Shown in pieces: positions 1 to 8,975 of a stretch of DNA of 61,309 bases (position 1 is the stretch's first letter; each line of letters opens with the position of its first letter). The DNA comes from Campylobacteraceae bacterium (GTDB lineage: Bacteria; Campylobacterota; Campylobacteria; Campylobacterales; Arcobacteraceae). A program made the position numbers and the translations under genes. The notes beneath the pieces are model-generated. The model did no database searches. It was not told where the DNA came from and was given only the letters and a program-made list of their open reading frames with translations. The stretch is from positions 1 through 61,309 of the forward strand of contig JABSOM010000017.1 in NCBI GenBank assembly GCA_013215945.1. The letters run 5' to 3'.

Positions 1-165
<165 letters not shown>

Positions 166-172
166 TTGAATC

Positions 173-424
173 ATGCAAAAAAAAGAAAATAAGAACAGTG
201 AGGTAATTAAATTTACATTAATAGTAATAGCTTCTATTGCTATTACACTGTTTCTAAGCTATCATGTGGCAAACTTATTGTTTGGAATTAACTCTTATGA
301 TGTTTATTCTAATTTAAAAGAAAAAAGGACCTTTCTTAAAAAAGAGATAAGGCGCTTGCAGTTCGATAATGCAAGACTACAAAAAGAGTATTTTGAATTA
401 AAAAACTTGGAGCCAGAAGAATGA
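173..424 (+). CDS. FtsB/DivIC-like septum formation initiator
   Basis: An 83-residue protein with a short Lys-rich cytoplasmic start, one transmembrane helix at about residues 14-38, and a charged coiled-coil at about residues 46-80 rich in Lys, Glu, Leu and Arg. This is the architecture of the FtsB/DivIC family, small bitopic divisome proteins that bridge FtsL and FtsQ. It sits between eno and an AMIN-like gene and overlaps the next start by 4 bases, which suggests translational coupling. The family call rests on architecture and neighbourhood, because FtsB-type proteins conserve little sequence. Confidence 0.7.
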   Translation: MQKKENKNSEVIKFTLIVIASIAITLFLSYHVANLLFGINSYDVYSNLKEKRTFLKKEIRRLQFDNARLQKEYFELKNLEPEE

Positions 425-1185
425 AAAAACATTTTATATTTTTACTGTTATTAAGCTCAACATTGTTTGCGAGAGAAAATCCTTTTGCCCCAACAGATGC
501 TTATTTAGAAGAAGTTGCTCGCTTAATGCAAGAAGGGGAGTGGAATCCACAAGCTTTTACCAAAAATGCTGAAGACTCTAATCAATATGAAAATATGGAT
601 TCTACCTTAGAAATTCCAGGAGAAAAAACTACTTACAGTATAACTATGGTTCCTAAAAAAATGAGTGAAGACAAAATGTCTAAAAAACCTATGAAAAAAA
701 TGTCTCACAGAAAAACGAATACTATGAATGATGAAAGTATTAATGCAATTTTACATAAAACACTAAAAATGCAAAAAGACATTGAAGAACTTCAAAAAGT
801 AAAAATGCCCGAAAAAACAATGCAAGAAATTGTTTATGTTAAAAAACGTATGGATATTCCAGATGAAAAAACAATGTACAATCCCCTTGATTTTGTAAAT
901 ATTCAATACGATAATACTTCAATTGATATTGACTCAGGAAAATACAAAGTATTTAAAAAATTTACTATTGAAAAAGAGAATAAAATTATTTTAGATTTTA
1001 GAGCTTCTAATCTTAAATTTTACACAAAAAGAAAAACTATAAACAATGCAAATTTTAAACAAATTGTTATTGGTAATCATAAAAAAGAGAATTATTTTAG
1101 AGTAGTTATTTCTTTAGAAAACAATCCCTCTATGTATGAAGTTAATTACAATGAAAATATTGTAAGTATTACAAAAAATCAATAA
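421..1185 (+). CDS. AMIN-like domain secreted protein
   Basis: A 254-residue protein with an N-terminal signal peptide (about residues 1-17, ending LFA). A low-complexity middle is rich in Met, Lys and Glu (about 75-145). The C-terminal 85 residues are beta-rich and resemble an AMIN domain: strands with a KIILDFRASN-like core and a final EVNYNENIVSITKN-like strand. AMIN domains bind peptidoglycan or target envelope proteins, and the location next to an FtsB-like gene fits an envelope role. The first codon overlaps the upstream gene by 4 bases. Substrate and partner are unknown. Confidence 0.62.
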   Translation: MKKHFIFLLLLSSTLFARENPFAPTDAYLEEVARLMQEGEWNPQAFTKNAEDSNQYENMDSTLEIPGEKTTYSITMVPKKMSEDKMSKKPMKKMSHRKTNTMNDESINAILHKTLKMQKDIEELQKVKMPEKTMQEIVYVKKRMDIPDEKTMYNPLDFVNIQYDNTSIDIDSGKYKVFKKFTIEKENKIILDFRASNLKFYTKRKTINNANFKQIVIGNHKKENYFRVVISLENNPSMYEVNYNENIVSITKNQ

Positions 1186-1211
1186 AATATATGCCTAGCA
1201 TATATTTTATT
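1181..1211. terminator. Bidirectional hairpin between convergent genes
   Basis: Two perfectly complementary 14-base arms (1181-1194 and 1198-1211) around a CTA loop. It overlaps the stop of the AMIN-like gene and faces the end of the antiporter gene on the other strand. The arms are A/T-rich with a GC base pair at the loop end. A T-rich 3' side on each strand would let it work in both directions. Confidence 0.6.
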
Positions 1212-1242
1212 ACTAAGCAAAAAAATCACTCACTTCTTTCTC

Positions 1243-2400
1243 TTAAATAATTTTCTTCTTCAATATATTAGAATAAATACGAATTACAATCATAACAACT
1301 AACACTTCAAGAATAGATGCTAAAATAAAAGCAAAATACCAAAACTCTGTAATAGAGTGATTATGATAAGCAAGTGTAGCAACTGCAATAAGTAGTGTTA
1401 AAGGCATAGAATGAGATAAGGCTAATAAGATGAACTTATCAGATCCAAGCTCTTTAATGAAGAGCGTAGATGCTATTACGCGCATTAATATCATAGTAAA
1501 TGTAATTAAGAAGGCTTTTTCAACCAAAGTATCATCAAAAAGAGCAGATAAATCAAAAGAAGAACCAACACTTACGAAAAATATAGGCACCAACCATCCA
1601 AAACCAAAATGTTCTAATTTTGTAGGTAAAGACTTATTGTGTTCTGCAAAAAATGTAGTAACAAAAGTACCTGCAATAAAAGCACCAAAAGCCACTTCTA
1701 ATTGTAAATATATCATTACTGCTATCATTACAAAAAATATTGCCATAGAGACTCTAATATCTTGTTCTTCATGATCATTTTCAGGCATTAAATAGGCTTT
1801 TATTTGTGGGAACCACCAAATAAGATTATGAAAAACTTTATATACCAATAATAAAGCAATAAGGAAAACAATAAATAAAAACATAGTTTTTATAAATTCC
1901 CAACCAAAACCGAGTTCCAAACCAGCTGCCACAGTTGTTAATGCAAAAATAGATATCACTTCTCCAATAATCCCCACAAGAATAGAAAGTTTAATCCAGG
2001 GAGTATCTCCATATTCTTTTTTAAGTGCTGCTAAAACACCAATAGAAATAAGTGGCAAGATAACAATAAATATTTTACTTAAGTCTAAATATAAAGTAAT
2101 CATAAAACTCATAGAAAACAGAAGAATATTATAAAGTATGGCTTTTTTTAGTATACGTTTAGGAACAGTAACCAGGGTTTTTAAATCAACTTCCAGCCCT
2201 GCTAAAAACATGAGATATAAAAATCCAAGTTCTGCTACTTGCTCAAATAAAGCATGTTCATGTATTAATGAAAATGCCGCGAATAAAGCACCTAAAATAA
2301 TTTCAATAGGAATAGTAGGTATTTTTGTAATCCTTGATAATAAAGGAGAAGCAAAAATAATAAATGATATTGAAAATATTATTAGGATTTCATCGTTCAT
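1243..2400 (-). CDS. CPA2-family cation:proton antiporter
   Basis: A 385-residue integral membrane protein with about 11-12 hydrophobic helices and no soluble regulatory domain. It has the look of the CPA2 (Kef/NapA-like) Na+/H+ or K+/H+ exchanger family: an early P-IPIEIILGALFAA segment, an FLAGLEVDL segment, and a helix with VAFGAFIAGTF. The length matches the membrane domain alone, without a C-terminal KTN/TrkA domain. It starts 1 base after the end of bioB and is probably the last gene of the topA-phosphoesterase-bioB run. Ion specificity cannot be read from sequence. Confidence 0.82.
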   Translation of the reverse strand: MNDEILIIFSISFIIFASPLLSRITKIPTIPIEIILGALFAAFSLIHEHALFEQVAELGFLYLMFLAGLEVDLKTLVTVPKRILKKAILYNILLFSMSFMITLYLDLSKIFIVILPLISIGVLAALKKEYGDTPWIKLSILVGIIGEVISIFALTTVAAGLELGFGWEFIKTMFLFIVFLIALLLVYKVFHNLIWWFPQIKAYLMPENDHEEQDIRVSMAIFFVMIAVMIYLQLEVAFGAFIAGTFVTTFFAEHNKSLPTKLEHFGFGWLVPIFFVSVGSSFDLSALFDDTLVEKAFLITFTMILMRVIASTLFIKELGSDKFILLALSHSMPLTLLIAVATLAYHNHSITEFWYFAFILASILEVLVVMIVIRIYSNILKKKII

Positions 2401-2401
2401 T

Positions 2402-3262
2402 TTATGCCTTGGCCATGCACTCGTTAATGATTTTAAATCCTAAATCTTCTATTGATTTTATATCTTCATAGGCAGATTTTCCTTTTGTCGTTAAATAGTT
2501 TCCAACAACAACAGCATTCACACCATGATCAAAAACTTTGTATTGTTCATCACCAAACATTAATTCTCGCCCTCCTGCTGCCATAATCTTCTCAGCATTA
2601 GGAACCATTTTTCTTGTTAACTCAATTAGTTTAAACGCTTCTTCCCTTGTAACAGAATTTTCCACTAAAGGCAGAGCTTTATTGGGGTGAAAAAAGTTAA
2701 TAGGAACATTTCTTGGATTTAAAGAAGCAATGGATTCAAGCATAGAGATTCGTTGTTCTTGTGATTCACCTAAACCGAAAATTCCGCCACAAACTAAACG
2801 CAAACCTACTTTATTAACATTTTGACATGTTTCATATCTTTCATCCCAAGTATGGGTTGTAACAATTTCAGGATAAAAATCCCTTGATGTTTCTAAATTA
2901 TGATTATAAGCATCCGCACCTGCTTCTTTTAACGCTTCTAACTGCTCTATATTAGCCGTTCCATTACAGGCAATTAAGATAAGTCCTAAATTTTCTTTTT
3001 TTACAGCTCTTAAAGCTTCACATACAAAAGCTAATCGTTTTTTGGTAAGCCCTTTTCCCGCGGTTACTAAACAAAACCCATTGGCCTGATTCGCTTTTGC
3101 TTGTTTTGCATCAGATACTATTTGTTCTATTTCTTTTCTTTTATATCTTTCTATATCCGCTTTATATCGTACACTTTGTGTACAAAATTTACAGTCTTCA
3201 TTACAGGTACCACTTTCAATATTAGAAATAGCACATAAAAATATAGTTTTATTTTCGCTCAT
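2402..3262 (-). CDS. bioB: Biotin synthase (radical SAM)
   Basis: A 286-residue radical SAM enzyme inserting sulfur into dethiobiotin. The [4Fe-4S]/SAM motif reads CNEDCKFC (CX3CX2C) near residue 20. Later residues match the [2Fe-2S] ligands of E. coli BioB: Cys in NGFC, Cys in LIAC, Cys in RLVCGG and Arg in AAGGRE. YNHNLETS, the substrate-site signature, is present. The protein is shorter than E. coli BioB at both ends, as is common in Campylobacterota. It overlaps the upstream phosphoesterase gene by 14 bases. Confidence 0.95.
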   Translation of the reverse strand: MSENKTIFLCAISNIESGTCNEDCKFCTQSVRYKADIERYKRKEIEQIVSDAKQAKANQANGFCLVTAGKGLTKKRLAFVCEALRAVKKENLGLILIACNGTANIEQLEALKEAGADAYNHNLETSRDFYPEIVTTHTWDERYETCQNVNKVGLRLVCGGIFGLGESQEQRISMLESIASLNPRNVPINFFHPNKALPLVENSVTREEAFKLIELTRKMVPNAEKIMAAGGRELMFGDEQYKVFDHGVNAVVVGNYLTTKGKSAYEDIKSIEDLGFKIINECMAKA

Positions 3263-3764
3263 AGTTTTTTCTCTCTTTTCTATAAATTGTTTCGTTTATA
3301 TTTTTAGAATAATAATCAACAATGTATTCTTTGTCGTTTACTTCTAATAAAACACATTCAATAAGTGGTTTTTCTCTTGCACATACTTCACCAGGGTTAA
3401 GAAATAAAGTATTGTTTATATATTCACTTTTAAAAATATGTGTATGTCCATAAATTACAATATCACAATCAGGTGACATATAATAAGGCATATGCATTAA
3501 TTTAAAAGTAATATCACTTTTCTTAAAATAATAAGGTTCACTCTTAATATTATATTTATGCGCAATTCTTTGCAATGAAGAATCATTGTTTCCAAATACA
3601 CTAACATAAGGCAAATTATTTTCTTCTAAAAGCGCTAAATTTTCTTCGCAACACAAATCTCCTGCATGTATTACAAAAGTAGCGTCTAAGTCTTTTAAAA
3701 AATCCAAAACCTCTTTCGTATAAGAGGTTTTGAAATGAGAATCAGATAAAACAGCAATTTTCAT
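3249..3764 (-). CDS. YfcE/MJ0936-type metallophosphoesterase
   Basis: A 171-residue calcineurin-like phosphoesterase. The metal-site motifs are visible in order: DSH near residue 8, GD in HAGDL, GNND near residue 60, and YGHTHIF with a late LNPGEV. This set is characteristic of the compact YfcE/MJ0936 family of two-metal phosphodiesterases. The physiological substrate is not known for most members. It lies 11 bases after topA and overlaps bioB by 14 bases, so the genes are probably cotranscribed. Confidence 0.88.
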   Translation of the reverse strand: MKIAVLSDSHFKTSYTKEVLDFLKDLDATFVIHAGDLCCEENLALLEENNLPYVSVFGNNDSSLQRIAHKYNIKSEPYYFKKSDITFKLMHMPYYMSPDCDIVIYGHTHIFKSEYINNTLFLNPGEVCAREKPLIECVLLEVNDKEYIVDYYSKNINETIYRKERKNYERK

Positions 3765-3775
3765 AATATTTACGT

Positions 3776-6220
3776 TTATTTGTCTGTAGCTTTTGTGCTT
3801 TTTTTAGCAGCAGCTTTTTTTGTACTTGTTTTTGCTGTTGTTTTTTTAGGAGCAGCTTTTTTAGCTGGAGCTTTTTTTACAGTTGTTTTCTTAGCTGCGG
3901 TTTTTTTAGCTGGAGCTTTTTTTGCTGCAGTTTTCTTAGCAGGCGCTTTTTTAGCCCCTTTACTTTTTGGATCATTTGCAATAATTTCTTCACACTCTTC
4001 CAAGCTTAAATCTTCCGCTACTTTACCTTTTGGAATTTTAAAGTTTTTTCTTCCTTGTTTAATATACGCGCCATAACGTCCTATTAACACATGAATTTTT
4101 TCTTTTTCAAATACTTTTATAGTAGCTTTTGCTTTTGCTTCATCTAATTCTTTAATTAACTCCAGCGCTCTTGGTAATTCAATTTTATAAGGATCATCTG
4201 TTTTTAAAGAATAATATCTTGTTTTTATTTGTAAATACGGACCAAATCGTCCAATATTGGCTTTTATTTCGTCCCCTACGCTATCAAGTCCAACAACACG
4301 AGGAAGTGTAAATAAAAACAAAGCTTCTTCTTTTGTAATCGTATCCATATTTAAATCTTTTGGAATAGCTACAAATCTTGGTTTTTCTTCATCGTCTTTT
4401 GTTCCAATTTGCATGAAAGGACCAAATCTTCCTACTCTAGCACTCATTGGTTTCCCAGATTCTGGATCTGTTCCCATTTCTCTTATTTGTAAATAATCAC
4501 TTTTTTCTACGGTTTCTTCTTTTTCAATAATTGTTTTTTTGAAATCCCCATAAAAATTTCGAAGCACATCTTGCCAAGCAATTTTTCCTTCTGCAATATC
4601 ATCAAATTGTTCTTCTACTTTTGCAGTAAAACCTAAATTAATAATATCAGAGAAATGATCACTTAAAAAAGAGTTTACAATTTCACCTGTTGGTGTAGGT
4701 ATTAGTTTTTTATCTTCTGTTTTTACAACATATTCTCGTGTTTGAATAGTAGAAATGGTAGGAGCATAAGTAGATGGTCTTCCAATTCCTTCACTTTCTA
4801 GTTTTTTAACCAAAGAAGCTTCTGTATATCGAGCAGGAGGTTTAGTAAATAATTGTTCACAAATCAATTCTTCTAAAGGTAAAATAGTACCAACACTTAC
4901 ATTGGGTAAAATCTTTTCACTGGAATCTAATGCAGTATCTGGATTATCACTGCCTTCTGTATAGGTTTTCATAAATCCAGCAAAAATAATTCTTTGACCT
5001 TTTACTTGAAATTCATACTCTTTATTTGCCCCCGCTTCTATTTTATACGTAGTATTAGCAATTTTAGCTGCAGCCATTTGTGTTGCTAATGTTCTTTTCC
5101 AAATTAATGAATATAATTTGTATTGTGAATTATCTACAAACTCTCTAATTTGGGAAGGTTTTAAAGCCAAGTTTACAGGTCTAATAGCTTCATGGGCTTC
5201 TTGTGCCCCTTTTGCTTTTGACTTGTATTTTCTAGGCGTGTCAAGTGAATATTCTTTTCCGTATTCAGCATCAATTACTTTTTTAGCATCACTTGTAGCA
5301 AGTGTAGATAAGTTTAAAGAATCTGTTCTCATATACGTAATTAATCCGCCTGTATGATTTGGAATAGTTCCGACATTCCCTTCATAAAGTTGTTGAGCAA
5401 TAATCATGGTTTGTTTTACCGAATATCCAAGTTTCCTACTGGCTTCTTGTTGTATCGTAGATGTGGTAAAAGGAGCGGCAGGGTTTCTTTTGCTTTCTTT
5501 TTCTTCAATATCTACTAATTCAAAGATTCCTTCTTTTACTGATTTTTCAATCACTAAAGCTTCTTCTTCATTTTTTATTTTTGATACTTTTCCATTGTCT
5601 TTTGCAAGCTCTGCTTTTAAACTTGGATTTAATAAGTCTGCTCTTACTTTCCAATATTCAATAGGATCAAAAGCTTTTATTTCATTTTCTCTATCAACTA
5701 TTATTTTAACAGCAACACTTTGTACTCTTCCCGCACTCAAACCGTATCTAACTTTTTTCCAAATTAAAGGAGAAAGTTCATATCCAACAGCCCTGTCTAA
5801 AATTCTTCTGGCTTGTTGGGCATCTACTAAGTTTTGATCAACTTCTCTTGGGTTTTCCAAGGCTTCCATAATTGCTTTTTTTGTAATTTCGTGAAAAACA
5901 ATTCGTTTTAAAGGGTTTTTTTCGATTTTTAAAGCAGGAATAAGGTGCCAAGCGATTGCTTCACCTTCCCTATCCTCATCGGCCGCTAGGTAAATAACAG
6001 TTTCTTTTGTTATTTGTTTTTTCAAATCAGCAATAACTTTTCTCTTATCTGTTGATATTAGGTACTGAGGTTTAAAATTATCTTCGGGGTCAAAGCCTAA
6101 TTTAGACTTAGGTAAATCTCTTACATGTCCCATAGATGCCATAACCGTATAGTCAGAGCCTAAAAATTTTGATATTGTTCTTGCTTTTGCGGGTGATTCC
6201 ACGATAACTAAGTTTTTCAC
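3776..6220 (-). CDS. topA: DNA topoisomerase I with H1-like tail
   Basis: An 814-residue type IA topoisomerase that relaxes negative supercoils. The Toprim domain begins at residue 1 (VESPAKARTI) with the acidic motif DEDREGEAIAWH near residue 80, and the catalytic Tyr lies in GGLITYMRTDS near residue 295. The C-terminal part carries GRFGP-type repeats with no zinc-finger cysteines. It ends in about 60 residues of Lys/Ala/Pro repeats (KKAPAKKTAAKK-like) resembling histone H1 and probably binding DNA without sequence preference. The operon continues into the phosphoesterase and bioB. The antisense alanine/phenylalanine-rich frames here are shadows of the tail. Confidence 0.97.
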   Translation of the reverse strand: MKNLVIVESPAKARTISKFLGSDYTVMASMGHVRDLPKSKLGFDPEDNFKPQYLISTDKRKVIADLKKQITKETVIYLAADEDREGEAIAWHLIPALKIEKNPLKRIVFHEITKKAIMEALENPREVDQNLVDAQQARRILDRAVGYELSPLIWKKVRYGLSAGRVQSVAVKIIVDRENEIKAFDPIEYWKVRADLLNPSLKAELAKDNGKVSKIKNEEEALVIEKSVKEGIFELVDIEEKESKRNPAAPFTTSTIQQEASRKLGYSVKQTMIIAQQLYEGNVGTIPNHTGGLITYMRTDSLNLSTLATSDAKKVIDAEYGKEYSLDTPRKYKSKAKGAQEAHEAIRPVNLALKPSQIREFVDNSQYKLYSLIWKRTLATQMAAAKIANTTYKIEAGANKEYEFQVKGQRIIFAGFMKTYTEGSDNPDTALDSSEKILPNVSVGTILPLEELICEQLFTKPPARYTEASLVKKLESEGIGRPSTYAPTISTIQTREYVVKTEDKKLIPTPTGEIVNSFLSDHFSDIINLGFTAKVEEQFDDIAEGKIAWQDVLRNFYGDFKKTIIEKEETVEKSDYLQIREMGTDPESGKPMSARVGRFGPFMQIGTKDDEEKPRFVAIPKDLNMDTITKEEALFLFTLPRVVGLDSVGDEIKANIGRFGPYLQIKTRYYSLKTDDPYKIELPRALELIKELDEAKAKATIKVFEKEKIHVLIGRYGAYIKQGRKNFKIPKGKVAEDLSLEECEEIIANDPKSKGAKKAPAKKTAAKKAPAKKTAAKKTTVKKAPAKKAAPKKTTAKTSTKKAAAKKSTKATDK

Positions 6221-6352
6221 GTATTACTTACCTCTAAAATATTTTTGAGTGAATTCTAACATATTAAATTTAAAAATACTTAATCTTGGCAAATTAATAT
6301 GAAAATATTATATAAAAGAAGCTAATAATTGTACTTTTTACCGTTTTGTGAA

Positions 6353-7144
6353 CTAATTGTAAGTAATGATTTCTTCTTCTAAAGTAATATTAAAGGCTTT
6401 TTTTACTTTTTCTTTCGCCAAATTAATTAAATATCTGGCTTCTTCGTATGTTCCTTTATTATTATTCACTAAAAAGTTGGCGTGTTTAATAGAAAAACTC
6501 ATACCTCCATGCTCAAAACCTTTTAAACCTACAGCTTCAATTAATCGTCCAGCACTGTCGTTTTTAGGGTTTTTAAAACAAGAGCCCGCACTTGGTGTTT
6601 GGGGTTGATTGTCTCTCATATTTTTAAAAAGCTCTGCTTGTTCTTTTGAAAAACCAGCTTCAATATTAAAAACTACTTCATAGACAATTTCATTTATATT
6701 TGTATGTCTATAAGAGTAGAGAATGTCTTCTTTTTTAATATAACCACTTTGTGTTTTAATAGAATGAATATAATTAAATATCTCCCACTCTTTTAAACCT
6801 GCATTCATTTTTACCAAACCACCCATATTTCCAGGTAGTTTTCCTAAAAATTCCATATTTTTTATATTATTATTTTTAGCATAATGTAATAGTTTTGCTG
6901 ATTTTGTCGCACAACCTACATATAATAGCTTGTCTTTTTCTTTGATATAAGCAAAGTTTTCGCCTAAAATTGCAAATTTTGGATGAGTGGATGAAATTAA
7001 AGCATTGTTTCCCAATCCAAATATCTTGTAATCATCATAAGTATTTATTTCATTTATTACAAGTACTTGGGCTTTGGGTCCAATTTTTATAGAAGTATAA
7101 CGAGAGAAATCAATTTCTTTAAAATAATTTTTACTCTCATTCAT
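6353..7144 (-). CDS. murB: UDP-N-acetylenolpyruvoylglucosamine reductase
   Basis: A 263-residue flavoprotein for the second committed step of peptidoglycan precursor synthesis (reduction of enolpyruvyl-UDP-GlcNAc to UDP-MurNAc). FAD-site features are SIKIGP near residue 20, GLGNNALIS, and LPGNMGGLVKMNAG. The catalytic region has TPSAGSCFKNP, with the proton-donor Ser/Cys position, then a late KHANFLVN segment. The compact size matches type II-like MurB of Campylobacterota. The start follows the stop of mqnD by a single base, so the two are cotranscribed. Confidence 0.94.
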   Translation of the reverse strand: MNESKNYFKEIDFSRYTSIKIGPKAQVLVINEINTYDDYKIFGLGNNALISSTHPKFAILGENFAYIKEKDKLLYVGCATKSAKLLHYAKNNNIKNMEFLGKLPGNMGGLVKMNAGLKEWEIFNYIHSIKTQSGYIKKEDILYSYRHTNINEIVYEVVFNIEAGFSKEQAELFKNMRDNQPQTPSAGSCFKNPKNDSAGRLIEAVGLKGFEHGGMSFSIKHANFLVNNNKGTYEEARYLINLAKEKVKKAFNITLEEEIITYN

Positions 7145-7145
7145 C

Positions 7146-8009
7146 TTATTGTGCTCTTAATTCTTCATATTCACAAGGAATTAAAAACTCTTTACTTTTT
7201 AATAAGTTCTCATAAAAACCATGTTTAAACCCAAGTTCAAAGAGTTTATCCAAGGCTTTTAATTGTAAATCACTCATTTCTACGGAATCATCATTCGCAT
7301 ATAAATCAAGGTATTTATCAAGTGTTGGCGCATCTACTCTAATTAAACCTTCGTCCATTAACATTCGAGACAATAATGCTTTATTTTTATTTCCAACTAT
7401 TACCGCTTTTATTAATGTATTTTCATAATTAATAGCATGAGCTAAAGGAAGGGATCTTCTTAAGCACATTCCACCTAAAGGAAGAGGTAAATCTTTTCCA
7501 GCAAGGTTTTGCCAAATATCCCACATCTCTTTTTCAACTTCTAATTTATCATCATAGGTTAAAATTGATTCATGAATTAAAACACCTGCATCTACATCTC
7601 CATTTAGAACAGCTTCTTCAATTTCTAAAAAATTCATATACACAGGTTTAGCATTGGGATAAGCTATTTTAAATAAAAGGGCATTGGTCGTATATTCTCC
7701 ACTTAATGCCACTTTAAAATTTCTTTTAAGTTTTTTGCCTTTTAATTTAATAAGTTTAGGACCATAACCATCTCCAAAAGAAACAGCTGTTTTAAGAAGT
7801 GCATAATCCTCTTTTACAAAAGGGTACAAAGCAAAAGAAATAGCACAAATATCGTACTCTCCTTTTAGTGTTGCTTGGTTAAGAGTTTCAATATCTGCTG
7901 CAATATTTGTAAATTTGGCATCTTTTGGACTTACCCAACCAAATTTAATTGCATAATACATAAAAATATCATCTGCATCGGGGGAGTGTGCTACGCTTAT
8001 GGTTCTCAA
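7146..8009 (-). CDS. mqnD: 1,4-dihydroxy-6-naphthoate synthase
   Basis: A 287-residue protein of the MqnA/MqnD family, with a periplasmic-binding-protein fold adapted as an enzyme. The N-terminal VAHSPDADDIFMYYAI motif with paired Asp is the MqnD hallmark, and LPLPLGGMCLRR is the usual central segment. MqnD acts late in the futalosine route to menaquinone, which replaces the Men pathway in Campylobacterota and supplies the quinone reduced by complex I. It lies immediately upstream of murB with a 1-base gap. Confidence 0.9.
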   Translation of the reverse strand: MRTISVAHSPDADDIFMYYAIKFGWVSPKDAKFTNIAADIETLNQATLKGEYDICAISFALYPFVKEDYALLKTAVSFGDGYGPKLIKLKGKKLKRNFKVALSGEYTTNALLFKIAYPNAKPVYMNFLEIEEAVLNGDVDAGVLIHESILTYDDKLEVEKEMWDIWQNLAGKDLPLPLGGMCLRRSLPLAHAINYENTLIKAVIVGNKNKALLSRMLMDEGLIRVDAPTLDKYLDLYANDDSVEMSDLQLKALDKLFELGFKHGFYENLLKSKEFLIPCEYEELRAQ

Positions 8010-8332
8010 TGTGTTTCCTTATAGCTATTGGTATTGTTATTCTTTTGTGATTGTAACAAGTTATCAATTTACTTTTGATGAGTTATAAAATATTCATTCG
8101 CATTAATTTTTTTATTAAAATTAGATTGAAGAGTTATAAAAGCATGAAAAAAAATATAAAGAGAAAATCTTTGAGAATTTGTTTTAATTTTTAGTGGAAG
8201 GATAGTTTTTTAACTTGGAGTAAAATTGAAGTAATTATTACCTCAATTTTACATATTATTTACTTAATAAAGTATAAATAATTATTAAGTCAATGAAGAT
8301 TTTAAAAACTTAAATCATTTTTATATCCTCTT
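8010..8332. other. Gene-poor A/T-rich interval
   Basis: No supportable gene was seen between mqnD and the small secreted-protein gene. It should hold the mqnD-murB promoter. It also holds a hairpin (8221-8251) and a 38-codon Lys-rich frame with no ribosome binding site, which was rejected. Two related GAGTTATAAAA-like words occur near 8080 and 8130. Confidence 0.6.
8221..8251 (-). terminator. Candidate hairpin terminator
   Basis: Arms of 14 bases (8221-8234 and 8238-8251) with a TTA loop. The single non-Watson-Crick position is a G-U wobble only in minus-strand RNA, which suggests the hairpin works for the minus-strand gene ending at 8333. There is no clear T-run after it, so termination is a guess. 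Confidence 0.45.
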
Positions 8333-8644
8333 TTAATTTATTCTTATTGCAAAAAGTTTTCCATATTGATTATTCGCTAGTACACTAATCTTATCTCCTG
8401 TTTTTATTTTTTCAGGGTTTGAAATAAAGGTGTGTTTATCAACCCAAAGATCTTTTCCATCAATACTCCAAGTACCATATAAACCTTTCATGGGTTTTTT
8501 ATTTATTGTTCCAGTAATATTAAAACTGAGACCTTTTGAAATAACGCTTTCCTGATTTTGAGAATATTTAATTTCTCCGGCCATTAATGAGAGAGGCAAT
8601 AACATTGCACTTATTCCTAATAAAGTTTTTGTAATCTTTTTCAT
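8333..8644 (-). CDS. Small secreted protein, unknown
   Basis: A 103-residue protein with a clear Sec signal peptide (about residues 1-22, MKKITKTLLGISAMLLPLSLMA). The mature part of about 80 residues is beta-rich with a compact GLYGTWSIDGKDLWV segment and a late GDKISVLANNQYG segment, suggesting a small OB- or SH3-like barrel in the periplasm. It has no cysteines in the mature part and no recognised motif. It is transcribed alone and preceded by an unusual set of three 23-bp direct repeats, so it may be controlled by a dedicated regulator. Function is not recognised. Confidence 0.75.
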   Translation of the reverse strand: MKKITKTLLGISAMLLPLSLMAGEIKYSQNQESVISKGLSFNITGTINKKPMKGLYGTWSIDGKDLWVDKHTFISNPEKIKTGDKISVLANNQYGKLFAIRIN

Positions 8645-8975
8645 GTGTATCCTTTTTTTATATATTGATTATATAGAATTTATGTGTAATTAAAGTGAAG
8701 ACTTATGTGTAATTAATGTGTAGACTTACATGTAGTTAGTGTGTAGACTTATAATTTATATATAAGTGAGATAACATTAGAAGTGCAAAAATTATAGTAC
8801 GTTTGATAAAATATTAAGAACAGAAATTATACATATTCAAAATCTCTTAAAGAATAGGTCACTAAAGATTCTTGGGCATAAACTCTAAATGAGATAATTT
8901 TCAATAATTCTTTAGTGGAAACTCTAAGTATCGTTTTTAGACTATAAGTGCACTTCTAACTTAAAAGGGCACTAT
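8645..8975. other. Intergenic region with repeats
   Basis: No gene was seen. The side near 8644 carries three 23-bp direct repeats (8682-8750). The rest holds an inverted pair TTAGAAGTGC (8777-8786) / GCACTTCTAA (8950-8959), and inside it CACTAAAGA (8860-8868) / TCTTTAGTG (8909-8917). This is also the region downstream of nuoN. Confidence 0.6.
8682..8750. repeat. Three 23-bp direct repeats
   Basis: Units at 8682-8704, 8705-8727 and 8728-8750 share the pattern RTGTARTTARWGTGWAGACTT with a few substitutions and no spacers. They lie 38-106 bases upstream of the start of the small secreted-protein gene (minus strand). Head-to-tail arrays of this kind are often binding sites for response regulators, but no regulator can be named here. 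Confidence 0.75.

Noticed and set aside
3780-4076. Plus-strand open frame rich in Ala, Phe and Val
   Set aside because: It is antisense to the Lys/Ala-rich tail of topA; its composition is the mirror of that repeat and it has no ribosome binding site.
8078-8194. A 38-codon Lys/Ile/Phe-rich frame
   Set aside because: No Shine-Dalgarno, biased composition expected in A/T-rich DNA, and no conserved feature.
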